DNA from: Caulobacter sp.
GTDB taxonomy: Bacteria > Pseudomonadota > Alphaproteobacteria > Caulobacterales > Caulobacteraceae
Assembly: GCA_014378155.1 (NCBI GenBank)
Contig: JACMOF010000081.1
Span: 1 to 22,462 of the forward strand
Direction of reading: 5' to 3'
Length of the DNA: 22,462 nucleotides
Of the stretch, positions 1-8,843 are shown one piece after another. Every line of letters starts with the position of its first letter. Position 1 is the first letter of the stretch. The notes beneath the pieces were generated by a model. The model was not told the DNA's origin and searched no databases. It saw only the letters and a list, made by a program, of their open reading frames with translations. The translations under genes and the position numbers were made by a program.

Positions 1-916
1 CGAAGCCGCGACGGCCGTCGGCGTCGACGGTCTCGCCGCTCAGCCGGCCGGGGGCCTGGCGGACGTATTTTTCCTTGCAGGCGAACAGGCCGACATAGGG
101 GCCGCCGAAGTTCAGGCCGTTGCCGATCGACTGGCCCTCGGCGACCACGATGTCGGGGCCCATCTCGCCGGGCGACTTCAGCAGGCCAAAGGACACGGCC
201 TCGGTGGTCACCACGATCAGCAGGGCCCCGGCCGCCTGGGCGGCGGCGGCGATCTTGGTCACGTCGGTGGCGGTGCCGAACACATTGGGGGTCTGGACGA
301 CGACGCAGGCGGTGTCGGCGTCGATAGCCGCCACCACCGCGTCCTCGGCGTCGATCGCGGCGGCCAGGCGGTCGGTGGCGACGCCAGCGGCGTGGGCCAG
401 GGTCTCGACCGTGCCGACATAGTGCGGGTGCAGGCCGCCCGACAGCACGGCCTTGCCCCGGCGGGTGACGCGGGTGGCCATCATCACCGCCTCGGCGGCG
501 GCGGTGGAGCCGTCATAGAGCGAGGCGTTGGCCACTTCCATGCCCGTCAGGGCGGCGACCTGGGTCTGGAACTCGAACAGCACCTGCAGCGTGCCCTGAG
601 CGATCTCGGGCTGGTAGGGCGTGTAGCTGGTGAGGAACTCCGACCGTTGGATGATGTGGTCCACCGTGGCCGGCACATGGTGGCGATAGGCCCCCGCCCC
701 CACGAAGAACGGCCCTTCGGAGGCCGAGCGATTGCGGCGCGACAGGGCCAGCATCTCGCGCTCGACCTCCAGCTCGCCGGCGTGGAATGGCAGGTCCACC
801 GGCGTCTTGCGATAGGCGACGGCGGGCACATCGACAAACAGCTCGTCGATGGTCTCCGCGCCGATGACGCCGAGCATGTCGGCGCGATCTTGAGGGGTCA
901 GGGGGAGGTAGCGCAT
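1..916 (-). CDS. gcvPA: Glycine dehydrogenase (decarboxylating) subunit 1, partial
   Basis: This is the N-terminal half of the two-subunit P-protein of the cytoplasmic glycine cleavage system, which decarboxylates glycine and passes the aminomethyl group to lipoyl-GcvH. The visible 305 residues start [20 protein letters not shown] and include the family stretches [19 protein letters not shown] and [22 protein letters not shown]. The gene is cut by the left edge; the family is usually about 450 residues, so roughly two thirds is present. The ATG at 916 has an AAGGA ribosome site about 8 bases upstream. It is the third gene of the gcvT-gcvH-gcvPA operon, and gcvPB, which carries the PLP lysine, is expected just outside the window. 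The assignment rests on these conserved stretches and on operon context. Confidence 0.95.
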   Translation of the reverse strand, partial: MRYLPLTPQDRADMLGVIGAETIDELFVDVPAVAYRKTPVDLPFHAGELEVEREMLALSRRNRSASEGPFFVGAGAYRHHVPATVDHIIQRSEFLTSYTPYQPEIAQGTLQVLFEFQTQVAALTGMEVANASLYDGSTAAAEAVMMATRVTRRGKAVLSGGLHPHYVGTVETLAHAAGVATDRLAAAIDAEDAVVAAIDADTACVVVQTPNVFGTATDVTKIAAAAQAAGALLIVVTTEAVSFGLLKSPGEMGPDIVVAEGQSIGNGLNFGGPYVGLFACKEKYVRQAPGRLSGETVDADGRRGF

Positions 917-1000
917 TGAGAGTTCCTTCTCCCTTCCCCCTTGAAGGAGGAAGGGTCGGGGATGGGGGTGTTTGCGGCGGCGGGGTCACCCCCACCGATC
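917..1000. repeat. Intergenic palindromic element between gcvH and gcvPA
   Basis: The 84 bases between gcvH and gcvPA contain a hairpin at 931-955: a 10-bp stem (one G-T pair) closed by a 5-base loop, followed by a G-rich tract (GGGGATGGGGGTG). Elements of this style, with CCTTCTCCC-type arms, are common between genes in Caulobacter and relatives; that is recalled from memory. It may stabilise or partially terminate the operon message. The neighbouring 19745-19784 element has a similar CCTTCTCC arm. A genome-wide copy count would settle whether it is a dispersed family. Confidence 0.5.
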
Positions 1001-1366
1001 TTAGAGGGTCGAGAGGAACGCTTCGTAGGCCACGCGGTCCATCAGGGCGTCGACCTCGGACGGATTGCTCAGCTTGATCTTGGCGAACCAGCCGCCGGCT
1101 TCGGGCACGGCGTTGACGGTCTCGGGGGCGTCCGACAGCTGGCCGTTGGCCTCGACCACCTCGCCCGACACCGGGGCGTAGACGTCGGAGGCGGCCTTGA
1201 CGCTTTCGACCACCGCCAGGCCTTCGCCCTGTTTGACGACTTTGCCGACTTCGGGCGTCTCGACGAACACCACGTCGCCCAGTTGCTCAGCGGCGTAGCC
1301 GGAGATGCCGACGGTGGCGACGTCGCCCTCGACTTCAACCCACTCGTGATCCTTGGTGAACTTCAT
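1001..1366 (-). CDS. gcvH: Glycine cleavage system H protein
   Basis: GcvH is the lipoyl carrier of the glycine cleavage system. It shuttles the aminomethyl group from the P-protein to GcvT and is then reoxidised by the L-protein. At 121 residues it has normal family length. The lipoylation site is the lysine at position 57 in the conserved sequence [17 protein letters not shown], and the N-terminus [10 protein letters not shown] is typical. It lies 15 bases after gcvT and 84 bases before gcvPA on the same strand, so it should be cotranscribed and controlled by the upstream glycine riboswitch. The ribosome site is weak (AAAGG), which is consistent with translation coupled to gcvT. Confidence 0.97.
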   Translation of the reverse strand: MKFTKDHEWVEVEGDVATVGISGYAAEQLGDVVFVETPEVGKVVKQGEGLAVVESVKAASDVYAPVSGEVVEANGQLSDAPETVNAVPEAGGWFAKIKLSNPSEVDALMDRVAYEAFLSTL

Positions 1367-1381
1367 GGTCTGGGACCTTTT

Positions 1382-2494
1382 CTAAATCTTGCGCACGTAG
1401 CGGGTCGGGACGAACGGCGAGGCCACAACCTCGACCGCCTGCGGCTTGCCGCGAACGATGACTTTCAGCTTGGTCCCGATCGCTGACAGGGCGGGGGGCG
1501 CGAAGCCAATGGCGATGGCGCCGCCGTAGCTGGGACCAAAGCCGCCGCTGGTGACCACGCCGACCACGGCGCCGGTCTCGTCGGCGATCTGCGCGCCTTC
1601 ACGGGCCGGCGCGCCTTCCAGCACTTTCAGATTGACCCGGACGCGCTTGAGGTCACCCGCCAGTTCCTTGGCGATGCGCTCTGCGCCCAGATAGTCGCCG
1701 GCCTCGCGGCGGCTCTTGCCCACGGCAAACGGCATGCCCGCCTCGATCGGCGAGATCGTCTCGTCCATGTCATGGCCATAGAGCGGCAGGCCGGCCTCCA
1801 GGCGCAGGCTGTCGCGGGCGCCCAGGCCGATGGCCTTGACGCGTTCGTCTTCCAACAGGGTGTTCCAGATGCGCGCGGCTTCGGTCGCGGGGACCGAGAT
1901 TTCGTAGCCGTCTTCGCCGGTATAACCCGAGCGGGAGATGATCGCGTCGGTCCCGAAGGCGGTCAGGGCGGCGGTGTCCATGAACACCATGCCGGCGGCT
2001 TGCGGCACGTGGGCGGCCAGCACCGCGGCGGCCTTTGGGCCTTGCAAGGCCAACAAGGCGCGGTCTTCCAGGCGCTCGACGGTCGCCTCGCCTTCCAGCG
2101 CCTTGGCGATGATGGCGTAGTCATTGTCCTTGCAGGCGCCGTTGACGACGATGAACAGGCCGTCGTCGTCGGGCCGCGCCGTCATCAGATCGTCGATCAC
2201 CCCGCCCTCGGCATTGGGCAGTACGGCATAGCGCTGCTTGCCGGGCTTGAGGCCCTGGTAGTCGGCCGAAACCAGCTTTTCGAAGCTCTTGGCGGGGTTG
2301 TCGCCGCGCAGCCGGGCCTGGCCCATGTGCGAGACGTCGAACAATCCTGCGTGCTCGCGGGTCCAAAGATGCTCCTTCAGCACCCCGTCTTTGTACTGCA
2401 CAGGCATGTGGTAGCCGGCGAACGGAACCATGCGGGCGCCGGCGGCGACGTGCGCATCGTAGAGCGGGGTCTTCTTGAGATCTGGGTCGGACAC
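1382..2494 (-). CDS. gcvT: Aminomethyltransferase (glycine cleavage T protein)
   Basis: GcvT transfers the methylene group from aminomethyl-lipoyl-GcvH to tetrahydrofolate and releases ammonia. The 370-residue protein has the N-terminal folate-binding GCV_T domain (MVPFAGYHMPVQY, LFDVSHMGQ, GGVIDDLM with the conserved acidic pair) and a C-terminal barrel ending near SPFVPTRYVRKI. The open frame runs back to 2632, but the added residues have no family similarity and overlap the riboswitch. The start chosen is the GTG at 2494 (VSDPDLKKTPLYDAH), which has GGAG 7 bases upstream and fits family length. It is the first gene of the operon. Its ribosome site can pair with the riboswitch P1 strand, so glycine is expected to control its translation. 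Confidence 0.95.
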   Translation of the reverse strand: MSDPDLKKTPLYDAHVAAGARMVPFAGYHMPVQYKDGVLKEHLWTREHAGLFDVSHMGQARLRGDNPAKSFEKLVSADYQGLKPGKQRYAVLPNAEGGVIDDLMTARPDDDGLFIVVNGACKDNDYAIIAKALEGEATVERLEDRALLALQGPKAAAVLAAHVPQAAGMVFMDTAALTAFGTDAIISRSGYTGEDGYEISVPATEAARIWNTLLEDERVKAIGLGARDSLRLEAGLPLYGHDMDETISPIEAGMPFAVGKSRREAGDYLGAERIAKELAGDLKRVRVNLKVLEGAPAREGAQIADETGAVVGVVTSGGFGPSYGGAIAIGFAPPALSAIGTKLKVIVRGKPQAVEVVASPFVPTRYVRKI

Positions 2495-2557
2495 GCGGGG
2501 GCTCCAAACGGGGACAGCGCTGCAAGCCCGGCTTTCACCAGACGATAGCGCCCCCGC
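2495..2557 (-). promoter_or_regulatory. Predicted expression platform: P1 strand pairs with gcvT ribosome site
   Basis: The 3' side of aptamer 2 contains GCGGGGGC (2557-2550), which is perfectly complementary over 8 bases to GCCCCCGC (2502-2495), the sequence between the GGAG ribosome site and the GTG start. Three bases of this segment also belong to P1 of aptamer 2. The two pairings therefore compete: without glycine the segment could mask the start, and with glycine P1 forms and frees it. No run of T follows a hairpin here, so control of translation rather than of termination is inferred. Confidence 0.6.
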
Positions 2558-2750
2558 TGTCCCTTTGACCTGAGAGATTCCGGATCCAGCCCTCAAGTTG
2601 GGAAGGGGGACCCTTGCTCCTTCGGCGGGCAACGCTTTCGCGCCGCCTCTTTCCAGCGTTCCTAAACCCGCGCGGTCCGTTTGCCTGAGCGTTTCCGGGG
2701 CGGTTGCGCCTTCGGCCTCGGGACCAGAATCCCGACGTCTCCCGCGAGGG
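2549..2750 (-). promoter_or_regulatory. Tandem glycine riboswitch upstream of gcvT
   Basis: Two consecutive glycine aptamers lie on the minus strand in the gcvT leader. Aptamer 1 (about 2750-2668) shows GGCCGAAGGCGCAA and GCTCAGGCAAACGGACCGCG. Aptamer 2 (about 2662-2549) shows GCCGAAGGAGCAAGGG and CTCTCAGGTCAAAGGGACAGCG. P1 stems can be drawn for both (CGCGG with CCGCG; CGCTG with CAGCG). These are the signature conserved blocks of the family. The layout is aptamer, short linker, aptamer, then 54 bases to the GTG start. Genes of glycine catabolism under this element are normally activated by glycine. Confidence 0.95.
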
Positions 2751-2841
2751 TCGCACCGTGTTTGAGCGAGGGGGCGAGCGGAGTCAACGGACGAAGAAAA
2801 GAGCCGGCACGAAAGCTCTCATAGATTGCATTTTTGCCATC

Positions 2842-3006
2842 TTGTCTTCAAACTTGGAGACCGCCCAGAAGCGCACCGAGAACCAGCATCGTCAGCTGGC
2901 CCTGCTGGCCAAGCAGCTTCGGTTGGTGCTGGTCGCCCAGCAATACCTAGAGACCGGCGGGGTAGAAGGCCTGCTGGCGACGCTCAAGGATCTTGAGCGT
3001 CCCTAG
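2842..3006 (+). CDS. Possible small hypothetical protein, convergent with argS
   Basis: An open frame of about 54 codons reads (TTG)SSNLETAQKRTENQHRQLALLAKQLRLVLVAQQYLETGGVEGLLATLKDLERP. It is rich in Gln, Leu and charged residues, likely helical, with GC-rich third positions like a real gene from about 2865 onward. It lies between the riboswitch promoter region and the argS stop, ending 3 bases before the argS terminus on the opposite strand. No ATG or clear ribosome site supports the start. TTG at 2842 is a guess; the frame stays open upstream to 2704 into riboswitch sequence, which argues against a longer form. I do not recognise a family. Conservation in related genomes would decide whether it is coding. 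Confidence 0.4.
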   Translation: MSSNLETAQKRTENQHRQLALLAKQLRLVLVAQQYLETGGVEGLLATLKDLERP

Positions 3007-3009
3007 CGC

Positions 3010-4842
3010 CTACATCCGCTCCGGCGCTTCGATGCCCAGCAGGTCCAGCGCCAGCTCCAGTTGCTTCAGCGTGGTCTCGGCCAAGGCCAGGCGCGAGGCC
3101 CGGATCGCCGGCTCGTCGGCGCCGAGGATCGGGCAGGCGGCGTAGAACTTCGAGAAGGTCTGGGCCAGCTTGTAGGCGTGCTCGGCCACGAAGTTGGGAG
3201 CCTTCTTGTCGTAGGCTTCGCCCAGCGCGCCCTCGAAGCCGTCCAGCAGCAGGGTCAGGTCACGCTCGGCCGGCTCGGCCACGGTGATCGGACCAGACGC
3301 GACGTTCTGCTCGGCCGCCTTGCGCAAAATGCTCTTGATCCGCACCGACTGGTACAGCAGGTACGGCCCCGTCTTGCCCTCGAAGCTGGTGAAGCGGTCG
3401 AGGTCGAAGACGTAGGAGGTGCCGCGGAAGTTCTGCAGGTCGGCGAACTTCAGGGCCGCAATTCCCACCTTGTGGGCGGTTTCCTCGAAGGCCTCTTCCG
3501 ACAGCTCAGCGCCGGGGCCGGCCTCCCGCAGGCGCTCGCGGGCCTTCTCGCGGGCCATCTCGATCAGGTCGTGCAGCTTCAGAACGCCGCCTGCCCGGGT
3601 CTTGAACGGCTTGCCATCGGCCCCGTTCATGGTGCCAAAGCCGATGTGCTCCAGCCCGCCCGGCTCGGCGTAGCCGGCCAGGTACGAGGCGCGAAACACC
3701 TGCTCGAAGTGGTCGGCCTGGCGCTGGTCGACGCAGTAGAGGATCAGGTGTGGGTCGAACGATTTGCGGCGGTCCAGGATGGTGGCCAGGTCGGTCGTGC
3801 CGTACATGGCCGAGCCTTCGGACGACACCACCAGCAGCGGCGGCAGCTCGCGTTTGTCGCCCTCTTGGGCCACTCGGATGATGCGGGCGCCCTGGTCATC
3901 GACCAGCAGGCCCTTGGCCTCCAGCTGGCTGACCATCGGGGCGACCAGGTCCTGAACGTCGCTCTCGCCCTTCCAAAGGTCGAAGTCGACGCCCAGGGCA
4001 TGGAACTCGCGCTCCAAGGCCACGCGGCTGACGCGGACGAAATGCCGCCACAGCAGACGATAGCCGAAACGGCCAACCTGCAGCTCGGCGGTGGCCTTGC
4101 GGGCCCGGGCGAGGAAGTCGGCGTCGAAGGCGGGATTTGGCTTGCCGTCCTTCTCGGCCTTGGCGCGGTTGGCGGCTACCGGATAAATTCGGTCCAGATC
4201 GGCCAGCGAAACGCGCGAGGCGAACTCGGCTATCAGCTTGGCTTCGTCGGCCGGCGAGAAGCCGCGCGGCGCCTCGACCAGACGTTCGAGCAGGGCGCCG
4301 ATGAAGGCGTCCTCTTCCCTCAGGGCGCTGATCAGCAGGCCCATCTGGAAGCCCCAGTCGCCGAAGTGGGCGTCGCCCACCACGTCGTCGCCGCGGAAGC
4401 GGTACAGGCGCTTGACCGACTCGCCGATGATCGAGGCGCGCAGGTGGCCCACATGCATCGGCTTGGCGACATTGGGGCCGGCATAGTCGATCAGCACGCG
4501 GCGCGGGCTGGCCACGGGCTCGGCCCCGGCGCGCGGATCGGCGGCGATCTCGTTGGCGCGGGTCGCCAGGGCGGCGGCGCTGACCCGCATGTTGATGAAG
4601 CCGACGCCCGCGATCTCGACGGAGGCCAGCCGCGGGTCGGCCTTGAGGATATCGACCACCTGGACGGCGATCTCGCGGGGATTGCGCTTAGCGCTTTTCG
4701 CCGCCGCGAGAGCGCCATTGCACTGGAAATCGGCCAGGTCGGGGCGATCGGACGCGGTGACGCGACCGAAGTCGGGGGACAGTCCGGCGGCCTGGAAGGC
4801 GGCCGCGGCCGCCTCGCTCAGGGACCGCTTCAAATCACTCAT
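3010..4842 (-). CDS. argS: Arginyl-tRNA synthetase
   Basis: ArgS charges tRNA-Arg with arginine in the cytoplasm and is a class I synthetase. Its 610 residues are close to the family norm. In order are the N-terminal additional domain (about 1-90), the Rossmann catalytic core with the HIGH-type motif HVGH at 130-133 in [20 protein letters not shown], the KMSK-equivalent region [10 protein letters not shown] at 410-419, and a C-terminal helical DALR anticodon-binding domain ending [12 protein letters not shown]. The ATG at 4842 overlaps the TGA of the upstream exported-protein gene (ATGA), so the two are translationally coupled. A very long open frame on the opposite strand across this gene is a shadow of its codon bias. 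Confidence 0.97.
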   Translation of the reverse strand: MSDLKRSLSEAAAAAFQAAGLSPDFGRVTASDRPDLADFQCNGALAAAKSAKRNPREIAVQVVDILKADPRLASVEIAGVGFINMRVSAAALATRANEIAADPRAGAEPVASPRRVLIDYAGPNVAKPMHVGHLRASIIGESVKRLYRFRGDDVVGDAHFGDWGFQMGLLISALREEDAFIGALLERLVEAPRGFSPADEAKLIAEFASRVSLADLDRIYPVAANRAKAEKDGKPNPAFDADFLARARKATAELQVGRFGYRLLWRHFVRVSRVALEREFHALGVDFDLWKGESDVQDLVAPMVSQLEAKGLLVDDQGARIIRVAQEGDKRELPPLLVVSSEGSAMYGTTDLATILDRRKSFDPHLILYCVDQRQADHFEQVFRASYLAGYAEPGGLEHIGFGTMNGADGKPFKTRAGGVLKLHDLIEMAREKARERLREAGPGAELSEEAFEETAHKVGIAALKFADLQNFRGTSYVFDLDRFTSFEGKTGPYLLYQSVRIKSILRKAAEQNVASGPITVAEPAERDLTLLLDGFEGALGEAYDKKAPNFVAEHAYKLAQTFSKFYAACPILGADEPAIRASRLALAETTLKQLELALDLLGIEAPERM

Positions 4843-5552
4843 GGCTTGGTGACGTTTCCGGGCTGGGTCAGGGCTTGCTGGGTCTGGCCGGCATTGACGC
4901 GGAAGCGCTTGCCGTCACGGTTGAAGGCGGCCATCTCCGGGGTCACGTCGAAGCCGATAAGCACTTCGAAATTGCCGCCGCTGACCTTTTCGTCGGCGCG
5001 CGGAATGGTGATGGTCTTCAGGGTCTCGCTGGCATAGACGCGATCCTGGCCCTGCGGGAAGGTCACCGGCAGGTCGAAATATTCCTTGGCCAGGACGTCC
5101 TTGTTGCGCTCGGTCACCGCCACCCAATAGCGATAGGTCTTGTGGGTGTCCGTCGCCTGCGGGCCGCGCCCCAGCTCGAACAGGATTTCGACCTGCATCT
5201 TGATGGGGTCATTGCTCTTGTAGGCGCAGCCCGAGGACAGGCCCTGGATCTCGCCCGTATAGGAGCTTTGGGCCGCCGATTCCTTGGCGTCCTTGAACTC
5301 GACATAGCGGCTGGCGTCGTACAGCACCTTCACATAGGGGCACGGGCCGGCGTTACGCAGCTGGGCGAGCGGCGCCTTGGGCTGGTTCCACTCGTCGTCA
5401 CGCTTCTTCTTCTTGCCGGCCTGTTCTTCGTCACCGGACCCGCCGTCGGCGTTGCGACCGCCGCCACGTTGCTGCGCGTGGACGCTCGTCGCGGTGGCGG
5501 CGATCGAGAGGGCCATCAAGGCGCTGAGGGCGACGGAGAGCGTGGGGCGCAT
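4839..5552 (-). CDS. Exported protein of unknown function, coupled to argS
   Basis: This is a 237-residue protein with a clear Sec signal peptide ([26 protein letters not shown], cleavage predicted after residue 26, before QQRGGG). A low-complexity charged linker follows (about 28-57, [24 protein letters not shown]), then a globular domain of about 175 residues with two cysteines, C71 and C109, that could form a disulfide. The mature protein is probably periplasmic. The open frame continues to 6302, but that part is antisense to ispH, so the ATG at 5552, which begins the signal peptide, is chosen. The stop overlaps the argS start by four bases. I do not recognise the family; the C-terminal domain looks mostly beta with Y/F-rich strands. 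Confidence 0.85.
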   Translation of the reverse strand: MRPTLSVALSALMALSIAATATSVHAQQRGGGRNADGGSGDEEQAGKKKKRDDEWNQPKAPLAQLRNAGPCPYVKVLYDASRYVEFKDAKESAAQSSYTGEIQGLSSGCAYKSNDPIKMQVEILFELGRGPQATDTHKTYRYWVAVTERNKDVLAKEYFDLPVTFPQGQDRVYASETLKTITIPRADEKVSGGNFEVLIGFDVTPEMAAFNRDGKRFRVNAGQTQQALTQPGNVTKP

Positions 5553-5628
5553 GAAACGTCCGGTTCGAGATGAAGAGCCTGTTCGGGAATTCCCCGTCGG
5601 CGTCATGGAGCCTGATAAAGGCATATGC

Positions 5629-5658
5629 GTGACGTCGCAATGCGCCGGCGACGCTAGC
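5629..5658 (+). promoter_or_regulatory. Candidate ispH promoter
   Basis: GTGACG (5629-5634) and GCTAGC (5653-5658) are separated by 18 bases. They resemble the Caulobacter housekeeping pattern (TTGACGS with GCTANAWC) in the 138-base gap between the divergent exported-protein gene and ispH. The match is partial and the assignment is tentative. Confidence 0.3.
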
Positions 5659-5690
5659 GCGCGCGACGTGGAACCCTTAGGTTCGCGGCC

Positions 5691-6662
5691 ATGAACCCCC
5701 ATTCGCCCATTCCGCCCCTCGGCCGCCGCTCGCTCAGCGTTGTTCTGGCCAGTCCGCGCGGCTTCTGCGCGGGGGTTGATCGGGCGATCCAGATCGTCGA
5801 GCGGACGATCGAGAAGTTCGGCGCGCCGGTCTATGTGCGCCACGAGATCGTCCACAACCGTCACGTCGTCGACCGGCTGAAAGCCCTGGGCGCGGTGTTC
5901 GTCGAGGAGCTGGACGAGGTTCCCGAGGACCGCCCGGTGGTGTTCTCGGCCCACGGCGTGCCCAAGACCGTGCCGGCCGCGGCCAAGGCGCGCGAGATGG
6001 TCTATCTGGACGCCACCTGCCCGCTGGTCTCCAAGGTCCATGTCGAGGCCCAGAAGCATTTCGACGCTGGGCGCGAGATCGTGCTGATTGGCCACGCAGG
6101 TCACCCCGAGGTCGTTGGCACCATGGGCCAACTTCCGGAGGGTACGGTCACCCTGATCGAGGATATCGACGGCGCCCGCAGTTGGATCCCAAAGAACGCC
6201 GGCAACGTGGCCTTCCTGACCCAGACCACCCTGTCGGTCGATGACACCGCCGAGATGGTCAATCTGCTGAAAGAACGCTTCCCCGGCATCGCCGCGCCGC
6301 ACAAGGAAGACATCTGCTACGCCACCACCAACCGCCAGGAGGCGGTGAAGATGCTGGCCGAGGTCTCCGAGCTGATCCTGGTCGTCGGCTCAAAGAACTC
6401 TTCCAACTCGGTGCGGCTGATGGAGGTCGGCAAGCGGGCCGGCGCCCGCGACGCCCGGCTGCTCGATGACGCGCGCGGCATCGACTGGAGCTGGTTCGAG
6501 GGCGTGGAGCGGGTCGGCGTCACCGCTGGCGCCTCGGCTCCGGAAGACCTGGTGCAAGGCGTTCTCGACGCCATCGCCACGCGCTATGACGTGACGATCG
6601 AGGAACTGATCGAGGCCCGCGAGACGGTGATCTTCAAGCTGCCGAGGCTGCTGACGACCTAG
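5691..6662 (+). CDS. ispH: 4-hydroxy-3-methylbut-2-enyl diphosphate reductase
   Basis: IspH (LytB) performs the last step of the non-mevalonate isoprenoid pathway, reducing HMBPP to isopentenyl and dimethylallyl diphosphate with a [4Fe-4S] cluster. The 323-residue protein has the three cluster cysteines C26 ([12 protein letters not shown]), C110 (DATCPLVSK) and C209 ([11 protein letters not shown]), and the substrate-binding signatures EIVHN, FSAHGV and [11 protein letters not shown], including the glutamate used as proton donor. VGSKNSSNS near residue 245 is also typical. It is transcribed alone, divergent from the exported-protein/argS pair, with a possible promoter at 5629-5658. There is no strong ribosome site before the ATG. 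Confidence 0.97.
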   Translation: MNPHSPIPPLGRRSLSVVLASPRGFCAGVDRAIQIVERTIEKFGAPVYVRHEIVHNRHVVDRLKALGAVFVEELDEVPEDRPVVFSAHGVPKTVPAAAKAREMVYLDATCPLVSKVHVEAQKHFDAGREIVLIGHAGHPEVVGTMGQLPEGTVTLIEDIDGARSWIPKNAGNVAFLTQTTLSVDDTAEMVNLLKERFPGIAAPHKEDICYATTNRQEAVKMLAEVSELILVVGSKNSSNSVRLMEVGKRAGARDARLLDDARGIDWSWFEGVERVGVTAGASAPEDLVQGVLDAIATRYDVTIEELIEARETVIFKLPRLLTT

Positions 6663-6700
6663 GCCGCTGGCGACGTTCGATCTGCGCGAAAGAATGACCC

Positions 6701-7012
6701 ATGAACTATGGGTCCCCCACTCGCAAATCCCTGATGGTCTTGTTGGCGCCAGCGGTTTTGATCGCCTGTGGCGGGGTGGTAGGAGGCCTGACGTTCGCCT
6801 CGCTCCTGTTTCAGGCCGAGCGACTCTTTGCCATCGCTATGTGGGTGGCGACTATTTCATTCCCAGTCTGGCTTCTTGCCCTGCTGGCTTTACGTCGGGG
6901 TTCTAGAAAGCTCTATCCATTGGCTATGACCTCCGGGCTGTTTGCAGCGGGTTGGGTAGTGACCAACATCTTCTGGCCGCCATCGTCCGCAGGAGGACCC
7001 TGGGGCTGGTAA
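6701..7012 (+). CDS. Small membrane protein of unknown function
   Basis: This 103-residue protein is predicted to cross the membrane three times: about 11-37 (LMVLLAPAVLIACGGVVGGL), 43-65 (FAIAMWVATISFPVWLLALLAL) and 74-92 (LAMTSGLFAAGWVVTNIFW), with a positively charged RRGSRK loop between segments 2 and 3. It starts 38 bases after ispH and could be transcribed with it. Base composition is visibly less GC-rich than in the neighbours and the codon bias is weaker, which suggests a fast-evolving or acquired gene. No family is recognised. The start ATG at 6701 is chosen because the hydrophobic reading begins there; an AAAGA lies about 8 bases upstream, a weak ribosome site. Confidence 0.6.
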   Translation: MNYGSPTRKSLMVLLAPAVLIACGGVVGGLTFASLLFQAERLFAIAMWVATISFPVWLLALLALRRGSRKLYPLAMTSGLFAAGWVVTNIFWPPSSAGGPWGW

Positions 7013-7055
7013 AGCTAAGGCCTGATCCACGTGTTCCATGGTTAGCCGCCCAACA

Positions 7056-7319
7056 TCAGGCTGGCCAAGGTGGCTTAGCCAGAGCGCTGAACGTTTCGTC
7101 GTACTCATCCATGATCTCGCCGCCCAACTCGATCTGGCGGGTGATTTCCAGATCGGCTGCGCCGTCCTGCTTCGCAAGCGCTTCGAAAGTCGTCTGGTAG
7201 CGGCTTATAGAGGCTTCTCCGCGCGCGAACCGTTCATCGGCAAGCGCCCCGGGCGTTCGCCCGAACTGATCTTGATCCTTCGAGACCACCGGCTCATCGC
7301 CGTCTGGTTCACCAGTCAT
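7056..7319 (-). CDS. Small acidic protein of unknown function
   Basis: This 87-residue soluble protein is rich in Asp and Glu (MTGEPDGDEPVVSKDQDQF at the N-terminus), with a likely helical middle and C-terminal region (ISRYQTTFEALAKQDGAADLEITRQIELGGEIMDEYDETFSALA). The best evidence that it is real is an excellent ribosome site, AAGGAG, ending 7 bases before the ATG at 7319. It runs convergent with the small membrane protein at 6701 and divergent from thrB. An overlapping open frame on the plus strand (7038-7370) lacks comparable start signals. No known domain is recognised. A GCTAGGAT sequence about 20 bases upstream of the ribosome site could be its -10 element. Confidence 0.65.
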   Translation of the reverse strand: MTGEPDGDEPVVSKDQDQFGRTPGALADERFARGEASISRYQTTFEALAKQDGAADLEITRQIELGGEIMDEYDETFSALAKPPWPA

Positions 7320-7401
7320 CGATCGTCTCCTTCCACCGCCATCCTAGCACAATTCCCACGCCCCTCTTGACCGCCAGCGCCCGCTCCCCCATCCCCGCGC
7401 C

Positions 7402-8364
7402 ATGGCCGTCTATACCGACATCACCGACGACGAACTCGCCGTCTTCCTGGGCGACTACGACCTGGGGCAGGCCGTGGCGTTCAAGGGCATCGCCGAGGGG
7501 GTGGAGAACTCCAACTTCCTGCTGGAAACGCAGACCGGCCGGTTCATTCTCACGGTCTATGAGCGGCGGGCCAAGCCTGAGGACCTGCCCTATTTCCTCG
7601 ACCTGCTGACCTGGCTGGCCGAGCATGGCTATCCCAGCGCCAAGCCGATCGCCGACCGCGCGGGCGCGACCCTGAAGGCCATCCGCGGCAAGCCCGCCGC
7701 CCTGGTCGAGTTCCTGCCGGGCCTGTCGGCCCGCCGCCCGACCATCGCCCACTGCCGCGAGGCCGGCGAGGGCCTGGCCTGGCTGCATCTGGCCGGCGAG
7801 GGCTATCCGGCCCGCCGCGCCAATGACCTGGGCCAGCCCCACTGGGGGCCATTGTTCGCCAAACACCGCCAGGACGCCGAGGGCCTGAAGCCGGGCCTGG
7901 CCAAGACCATCGACCAGGATTTGGCGCAGCTGGCCTTGGCCTGGCCTCGCGGCCTGCCGTCAGGGGTGATCCATGCCGACTATTTCCCCGACAACGTGTT
8001 CTTCAAATCCGACGGCAAGTTCGCCGCCGCCATCGACTTCTATTTCGCCTGCGACGACGCTTTCGCCTATGACGTGGCGGTGACGCTCAACGCCTGGTGT
8101 TTCGAGGCCGACGGCAGCTTCAACATCACCGCCGCCCGCGCCCTGATCGCCGGCTATGAGCGCCGGCGTCCGCTGAGCCCGGCCGAGCGCGAGGCGATCC
8201 CGATCCTGGCGCGCGGCGCGGCCATGCGTTTCTTCCTGACCCGCCTGGCGGACTGGGGCGCGACCCCGGCCGGGGCGCTGGTCAAGCCGAAGGACCCGCT
8301 GGAATACGAGCGCAAGCTGGCGGTTCACCGCGAGGGACTCAGCCTGTTCGGAGCCGGCGCATGA
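7402..8364 (+). CDS. thrB: Homoserine kinase (ThrB, aminoglycoside-phosphotransferase fold)
   Basis: This enzyme phosphorylates homoserine on its hydroxyl with ATP, the fourth step from aspartate to threonine. It is the APH-fold type of homoserine kinase common in alphaproteobacteria, not the GHMP type of E. coli. The 320 residues contain the nucleotide-binding N-lobe ([26 protein letters not shown]), the catalytic loop HADYFPDN at 191-198 (D193, N198) and the metal-binding IDFYFACDD at 211-219 (D212). The N-terminus [12 protein letters not shown] is characteristic and fixes the start at 7402, although no ribosome site is seen. The stop overlaps the rnhA ATG (ATGA), so thrB and rnhA form a coupled pair. 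Confidence 0.95.
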   Translation: MAVYTDITDDELAVFLGDYDLGQAVAFKGIAEGVENSNFLLETQTGRFILTVYERRAKPEDLPYFLDLLTWLAEHGYPSAKPIADRAGATLKAIRGKPAALVEFLPGLSARRPTIAHCREAGEGLAWLHLAGEGYPARRANDLGQPHWGPLFAKHRQDAEGLKPGLAKTIDQDLAQLALAWPRGLPSGVIHADYFPDNVFFKSDGKFAAAIDFYFACDDAFAYDVAVTLNAWCFEADGSFNITAARALIAGYERRRPLSPAEREAIPILARGAAMRFFLTRLADWGATPAGALVKPKDPLEYERKLAVHREGLSLFGAGA

Positions 8365-8816
8365 CGCCCAAGCTGATCATCTATACCGACGGCGCCTGTC
8401 GCGGGAATCCCGGCCCGGGCGGCTGGGGCGCCTTGCTCATGTACGGCGACAAGAAAAAAGAGCTGTGCGGCGGCGACCTGGCGACCACCAACAACCGCAT
8501 GGAGCTGATGGGCGCGATCCAGGCCCTGGAGGCGCTCAACAAGCCCACCAAGGCCGAGCTGCATACCGATAGCCAGTATGTGATGAAGGGCGTCACCCAG
8601 TGGATCCACGGCTGGAAGGCCAAGGGCTGGAAGACCGCCGACAAGAGCCCGGTCAAGAACGTCGATCTGTGGCAACGCCTCGACGCCGCCCGGGCCCGTC
8701 ACGACGTTGACTGGCGTTGGGTCAAGGGCCATGCCGGCCACGTCCACAACGAGCGCGCTGACGTGCTGGCGCGTCTCGGAATGCTGAAGACCCTGGGCGA
8801 GCAAAGCGTCCGTTAG
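8361..8816 (+). CDS. rnhA: Ribonuclease HI
   Basis: RNase HI cuts the RNA strand of RNA-DNA hybrids, removing R-loops and Okazaki primers. The 151-residue protein has the complete acidic active site D10 ([16 protein letters not shown]), E48 (NNRMELM), D70 (LHTDSQYV) and D134 (NERADVLAR), and the catalytic histidine H124 in VKGHAGH; these positions match E. coli numbering. The basic handle region [20 protein letters not shown] is also intact. It overlaps thrB by four bases. The reading frame stays open after the stop codon into a possible gene remnant. Confidence 0.97.
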   Translation: MTPKLIIYTDGACRGNPGPGGWGALLMYGDKKKELCGGDLATTNNRMELMGAIQALEALNKPTKAELHTDSQYVMKGVTQWIHGWKAKGWKTADKSPVKNVDLWQRLDAARARHDVDWRWVKGHAGHVHNERADVLARLGMLKTLGEQSVR

Positions 8817-8843
8817 GCCATAGCGCTTCACGACCCAACTTCC

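Noticed and set aside
2495..2632. Longer gcvT start
   Set aside because: The extra 46 residues overlap the riboswitch and match no GcvT; the GTG at 2494 has a ribosome site.
2535..2756. 73-codon minus-strand frame upstream of gcvT
   Set aside because: It lies entirely within the tandem glycine riboswitch, whose conserved blocks explain the sequence.
3061..5037. 658-codon open frame on the plus strand opposite argS
   Set aside because: ArgS on the minus strand has all family motifs; the opposite frame is Gly/Ala/Val/Gln-rich with no domain and arises from GC-rich third positions.
5553..6302. N-terminal extension of the exported-protein frame (minus strand)
   Set aside because: It is antisense to ispH, lacks similarity to anything and would bury the clear signal peptide beginning at 5552.
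7038..7370. 110-codon plus-strand frame overlapping the small acidic protein
   Set aside because: It has no ribosome site, while the opposite frame has AAGGAG at ideal spacing and a more protein-like composition.
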